DNA of 64,000 bases from Pyrus communis (Eukaryota; Streptophyta; Magnoliopsida; Rosales; Rosaceae). Under the pieces are notes generated by a model, which had not been told where the DNA came from, did not search any database, and was given only the letters and a program-made list of their open reading frames with translations. The stretch covers positions 20,702,002 through 20,766,001 of the forward strand of contig NC_084813.1 in the NCBI RefSeq assembly GCF_963583255.1, written 5' to 3'. Positions 59,234 to 64,000 of the stretch are shown piece by piece (the first letter of the stretch is position 1; each line of letters opens with the position of its first letter). The position numbers and the translations under genes were made by a program.

Positions 59234-59379
59234 TTTTTTTTTTTTTTGGAAAAACGATATTATCTACGGTAGGCTAAGCCTCACGATAAACTAACAATAA
59301 AGTGGTTCATATTCGACTTTGAAGAAAATTGAACCTTAAACTTTTCACTTACATAAGTTCGTGGTATTAAGTGGCTTTG
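59234..59379 (-). mobile_element. SINE, complete copy
   Basis: The poly-T at its left end is the minus-strand A tail, followed by ACGATATTATCTACGGTAGG (the family 3' end) and ATTCGACTTTGAAG (B-box side). It is flanked by ATTTTGTAAGT at 59223-59233 and 59380-59390, an 11-bp target duplication. Independent confirmation of the SINE structure at 7731. Confidence 0.7.
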
Positions 59380-59644
59380 ATTTTGTAAGTTAAACCCAAT
59401 TTTTATTGACCAAAAACAAAAGTTGAAACCCAATTTTGTCTTTTAAATTTGGTCAACGGAGTCATAATTTATCACATGTTTAAGGTTGTCATTTGCAATA
59501 ACTTTTCAGTATACTCTCACATCTATCTTTATTTTTGTTCATCGAATTGAATAAATCAAAATGAAAAAAAAAAAAAAAAAAGAACAAGATCAAACATAGG
59601 TGATTTGAATAAAAAAATCATGTGGAAGAGGATTCAAGAAATTA

Positions 59645-59830
59645 TGTTTGGAAGGCGATTCAAAGCTCGTTATTGATGCAATCAAAGGGTTTTGTAGGAG
59701 ACGATCGGATAGTAAATTACAAACATTAGCACACCATTTCATCAAAATTTCAAGTTGGAGTTTGGATTTAATCCAATCTATTACACAAATTTCACACAAT
59801 GAGATACAGCGCAAGTCTATTATCCGACTA
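59645..59830 (+). pseudogene. RNase H-like (RVT_3) retroelement fragment
   Basis: LEGDSKLVIDAIKGFCRRRS resembles the plant RNase H-like domain of LINE-derived open frames (typically EGDSKLVIDAI...). Only part of the domain remains, preceded by a poly-A run at 59562-59580. Confidence 0.55.
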
Positions 59831-60001
59831 GTAAGTACCAACGACGGAATACAAAAATACACCGAGGCGAAGACGAACATTTAGCATTAATAAACTGGAG
59901 CCGGAACTTTAAAGTACGATCGACACAAAACCCAAATGTGGGGAAAAGAAAACCCTAATACAAACCTAAAGATTGTATCTGTATCTTTCGTTGTCGATGC
60001 G

Positions 60002-62686
60002 TCAAACACATCCAAAGAACTGTTCCAAGGATGGGGCGTTGAACACATTAGAAGCAGGTCGTTCTGTTCTGGTAGGAGAGATGTGAAGCTGATACTTGAT
60101 AAACCTCTGTAACCATTAAATAAACGAATAATTCAGATGACAGCGATGGAAATGAGTGCATACATAAGAACATAGGGAACAAGATCGACGAATGTTGTGT
60201 AGAAAAGAAAAACAAGGTAAGTAATGAGAATTTACAGATAATTGAAATATGATGTCAGGATTTGTGTCAATATGCCAATCTGGTTCCAATTGCCGAACAA
60301 AAGATGTTCGTCCATTCTCTGTGCTACAGAAGAGAACCTGCAATCAAATCACAAGAATTATGTGTAATGCAAGATAATTGAAATATGATGTCAGAATTTG
60401 CACATTAGAGCAACTATTGGGCCTTCCTTCCGGGTTTGACCCCTAATCTTCTCCAAACCACAATCTCTGTACGTTATTACTATTAACCTCTTTCGACCCA
60501 CAGTGAATTATTGATATCTAAAAATACAAGTACTCGTGAGATTCCAAGATCAGGTTTTATACCGCAAGCTCTATTTCTTTGTTCATGGTTGACATTAGAA
60601 AGAAGAAAGTGACAAGAAAGCCAAAAACAACTGCATGCACATAAATCAACAAGAAGCAAATAGAAATAGTGAAATACCAAAACAATAGGTGGGATTCTTA
60701 AAAGTTAACTAATAATGCTATCAACCCATATACCTACCTTGTCTTTGACCAAACCTCCAGATGTAAAAATCCCAGCATCTTCCAAAGCCAGTAGAACCTT
60801 TTTCTGAAAGCAATAGGCAATATCGTCTCATAAATGGTAATGAAAATGAGTATAAAGCTATAGGCAAGGATAGACTACAGAAGTTAAATACCATGAGCAA
60901 AGAAATTGAGTAAAACAACATGCAAGGAAACCTATTAATCTCATACAAAATTACAGAGAACAAGTAAAATGATTGAGACAGGGTCTTGCACGCACTTCAC
61001 TTTCATCATCAAGAACTCTTTCCATGAGATACAAATCACAAAATTTTGTGATCTCCAAGAGTACTTCCAGCACTGAGTGCCTCACAGTCACTTGTTTCTG
61101 CCAGGAACAACGTTAAAAGGCAATGTTAATCCTTTTTCAGTTACAATTTCTATCACCAAATTTACAGAAAGATGTTGCTGGAAAGAAAAGTAGACCACCT
61201 GAAGTTCCTCTGGGGTACTTTGCTCAAGGACTACTCCGAGTAAACGACAAGTTACCTACAGATAAGCTTAAAAGGGTGAATTTGTTGATTCAAATTGTCA
61301 CCCCTATAAAAATCAAACAAATTCTCTGGACATTAAATTATTTCACAGGGTATCATATACCAATTATTAGCCATTACCGAACATTTGAAGCTTAGCAGTT
61401 TTAATCGTGAAGTACAGAAACATCTAAAAGTAAAACCCAGAGGTTCCGTAACTTCACCATGAAATTTTCACAAAATGCAGTGAGAAGCTGAAAAAAACTA
61501 TACTGAGATGAAGAAACAAGTTCTCAACTACACTTACCTTTCTTCCTTCACTCAGTTTCTGCCCAACTATTTGCCCCAAAGTAGGCTGGACATAAAAGAA
61601 AAGACTTCAGCATAAAACATGTTAATACAAAGTTGTATCAAACCCATACGGAAGACTCAGAACGTGACAGTTACCTTTACAGGCTGAAAAAATTCATCAA
61701 CAACGTTTTGGGCTCTTGAGTCCTGTGAAGGTGAAACTCCTGTAGTTGTCAATGTTGCATTCGAATTTGAACTGATGCCAGAACTACTCGATGCAGGTGC
61801 CTGCCGCTTTGGTTGCCTTCTTTGTGGTCCACTAGGTGATCTAAGCAGCCTCCATGTGAAAACTATTGCAACAGCAAATCCCGCGATGGCCCCAATAGAA
61901 CGCGAATTCTGACAACATTTAAAATTTCTTAAGAGATCTCAACCTTACCATCTCCATTCGATCACAACTTTGATACTTATATGTCAAAGATGAAGCAACA
62001 GACTGGGATAATCCCAAAAGTGATCCACTGCTGCTAATCTCATGAGTATCTATCTCTTCACCTTAGTCAATTCTACTCATAGCATTGTCTATCAGTTCGG
62101 GGCCAGCGATTGTTCAAAAAGTACACTAATACCGGAACTACAGGATTCTTGAGAACTAGCTAACAAGACATGGCCCAGATGCGGCCGGATGCATCCGAAT
62201 TCACAAATTGCAGACAATTTAATGGAAATTAAGCTTCACTAAGCCACATTGAAGATTGAGCTGAAAAATCGAATGGCCCAACTCTCAACAACATTAATAT
62301 CTTTGCAAGTACATGTCTTGTTTCCTATGCTACAAAATATCCAAATGGTCATCCTCAAATTCCTCTAATTTCCAGTTATGGACCGATTACACATCAAATT
62401 TTCTCAAGAAAACCTACATCCCAAATCAATTCACATCGAAACAAGTACTGAATTTGACACGAATCAAATTAAAAAAAAAAAAAAAAAAACAAAAACAAAA
62501 TTGAAAAATTAAAAAATAAATTGCGATCCGTGAGAAAATTCGAAAAGATAACGAAAACAGAAACAAAATTGAGGTACGAACCAGATTGTGGAGGGAGATC
62601 GGGAAGAGACTGGACATCTTGACAGTGAGATAAGCCCCGAAGCGCTTGATGAGCTGAAGCAGCTCGTCTTTCGAAGACTCGGCCAT
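60002..62686 (-). CDS. PEX22: Peroxisome biogenesis protein 22 (8 exons, 272 aa)
   Basis: PEX22 anchors the ubiquitin-conjugating enzyme PEX4 to the peroxisomal membrane, allowing PEX5 receptor recycling. Exons: 62582-62686, 61675-61908, 61538-61585, 61199-61255, 60996-61097, 60738-60803, 60236-60337 and 60002-60106. All are in frame; introns are GT-AG. The N-terminus is MAESSKDELLQLIKRFGAYL. A membrane segment (SIGAIAGFAVAIVFTWRLL, about 39-57) is followed by a basic/Ser-rich linker. The conserved cytosolic domain includes VVDEFFQPVKPTLGQIVGQK, LLEITKFCDLYLMERVLDDE, FTSGGLVKDKVLFCSTENGR and SFVRQLEPDWHIDT, ending LEQFFGCV. Length is close to the known Arabidopsis protein. An ATG four codons upstream is possible, but MAESS is the conserved start. 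The gene appears intact. Confidence 0.95.
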
Positions 62687-62699
62687 GGCTTTAACCAAC

Positions 62700-63055
62700 G
62701 AGAAATCGTCGTTTTGAGAAGCTTAGGGCGTCGTTTTGAGAAGCAAGTAATGGTAAAGAATCAGCCTGAAGTCCTCAGGTCCTCGTCCTTCTCATCATCG
62801 CCTGTAAATCTCTTGAATTTCCAGAGAGCTAAAGCTTGTGCCTTTTTGTCAACGACGAATGAGAGAAAAAGAGGCGTTGATGCGAAACTGCAGATTATTT
62901 TATTTGAAAACTATGTGTCAGTGGTAAAAGATAAGTCTAATCTTATTCGTATCATATTTTTGTATTATATTTTCATACTATCTTAGGAGATGCCTATTAA
63001 AACGGTATGAAAATATAATATAAAAATATAGTATGACTAACAGTACTCAAAAGAT
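62700..63055. other. Upstream region of PEX22
   Basis: Likely promoter/5' UTR of PEX22. The plus-strand open frame here overlaps PEX22 exon 1 and has no independent support. Confidence 0.4.
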
Positions 63056-63057
63056 AA

Positions 63058-63215
63058 AGAGAAATTTTAATGAAAAACTCCAGGTAGTATTTACTTTAAC
63101 AAAAAATCATATTTTTATACTAAAAAGTTAATCCTGGTACTATTCGTTTTACTTTTTATTTTTTTCTTATCGTTAAAACTCAAAATTTTCAAATCTTTTT
63201 CATTAATTTTCCTAA
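63058..63215. repeat. Small MITE of the TTTTTAGTGT family, copy 4
   Basis: AATTTTAATGAAAAACTCC, ATTTACTTTAACAAAAAATC, a central ATACTAAAAAGTTAATCC and AACTCAAAATTTTCAAATC with TTTTCATTAATTTTCC at the end. Confidence 0.65.
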
Positions 63216-63219
63216 GATA

Positions 63220-64000
63220 AAGTTCGTTAATTAATACTTAGTTGGTAATTTAATTATTAACGATCACATTATATAGTTTATAAAATATAATTTAAAGAAA
63301 CAACAATGAAGGTTTACGTTACAGTAGTGCTATGTGCCAATGAAATATAGTCATTTGCAAGTTTTTGTCCGTATGCCTAGTTTTATTAACAGAAAATATC
63401 ACGTGGTAGTGTATCCGTGTCATGTAAATTGTTATCCTTTTAAAATTAATGTCACAACAACCATAAAAAGGTGATTCTTGTAAGACATTGGCCACACAAA
63501 GAATAAGTGTTGCCTTGTACTCAAAGAGAACTGAATCTAGAGCTTCATAGATTTAGCTACATTTTCCAAATTTGGAAGCTTGATCGTTGCTCATAAATCC
63601 ATCAATGGATGTAAACATCCTTGGACCTCAAATTTGCAAAATATGAGCCTCAAAGGCTAGCTAGAAAAATTTCAAAAGCAATAGGATTATCACAATTGAG
63701 CATAACTTTTGATTTCATTTCTAAGCCATTCATGTAAGATATTATTACTTTATAGCTCGGAAATACAACTAGTAGCATTCCAAGTCAATCACGTATTGCA
63801 GTTCGGAGAGAGTTATTGTCTAACATTGCTCGTTGGCCTCTACGGTAGAATCAGTTGGGACCGTAATCAGTTGGGGGGCTGAGAAACAGTATATTACTTT
63901 GTAGCGGATGTCAACAATTCGAGTATTCTTAGTTCCAACTCACGAATTTTCTTATTAGTTTTGAATATTATCACAGCGACATCTACGTTGCTTGAAAGTT
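63220..64000. other. Spacer at window end
   Basis: No gene or element recognised. Confidence 0.4.

Overview
The window is plant nuclear DNA. It is AT-rich, intron-bearing and crowded with small transposons. The miniature elements (many MITE copies), a complete Cassandra TRIM and a SINE family present several times suggest a woody Rosaceae genome, most likely apple or pear (Malus/Pyrus). The genus is inferred from repeat flavour and protein resemblance, not from a search.

Layout. 277-3018 (-) isocitrate lyase, a glyoxysomal glyoxylate-cycle enzyme with a PTS1-like tail. 3.0-7.7 kb AT-rich spacer with MITE remnants. 7.7-14.8 kb nested insertion: a decayed Ty1/copia retrotransposon (both LTRs and TSD visible) sitting inside a SINE that has its own TSD. 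14.8-19 kb MITEs, including a fold-back element with an 8-bp TSD. 19.05-20.02 kb (-) a 76-aa R3-MYB of the CAPRICE/TRY type. 23.04-23.89 kb (-) translation factor eIF1 (SUI1) with a leader intron. 25.29-25.95 kb Cassandra TRIM carrying 5S rRNA-like sequence in both LTRs. 26-36 kb repeats, including a 2.14-kb solo LTR with perfect TSD and an LRR pseudogene fragment. 37.06-42.74 kb (+) two class III peroxidases in tandem, the first a pseudogene and the second intact. 43-49 kb Harbinger-like MITEs, microsatellites and a decayed LRR receptor fragment. 49.4-57.0 kb (-) two tandem TraB-domain genes (404 and 321 aa) with a minisatellite array between them. 57.7-59.1 kb (-) a 5'-truncated SET-domain (ATXR2-like) pseudogene. 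60.0-62.7 kb (-) PEX22, the peroxisomal membrane anchor for the ubiquitin-conjugating enzyme PEX4. The last 1.3 kb is spacer with another MITE.

How the genes relate. These are independent eukaryotic transcription units, not an operon. Isocitrate lyase and PEX22 both act at the peroxisome/glyoxysome, but they lie about 57 kb apart and I treat that as coincidence. The clearest evolutionary stories are the tandem duplications (peroxidase and TraB), each with one copy altered, and the layering of transposons.

No undescribed biological system is evident. The most unusual signals are non-canonical GC-AG introns in isocitrate lyase and in both TraB copies, an open but N-terminally shortened TraB duplicate, the copia-in-SINE nest, the minisatellite at the TraB duplication, and the broken SET-domain gene. 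All exon borders were read by eye from splice signals, phase and family similarity; no database search was run.
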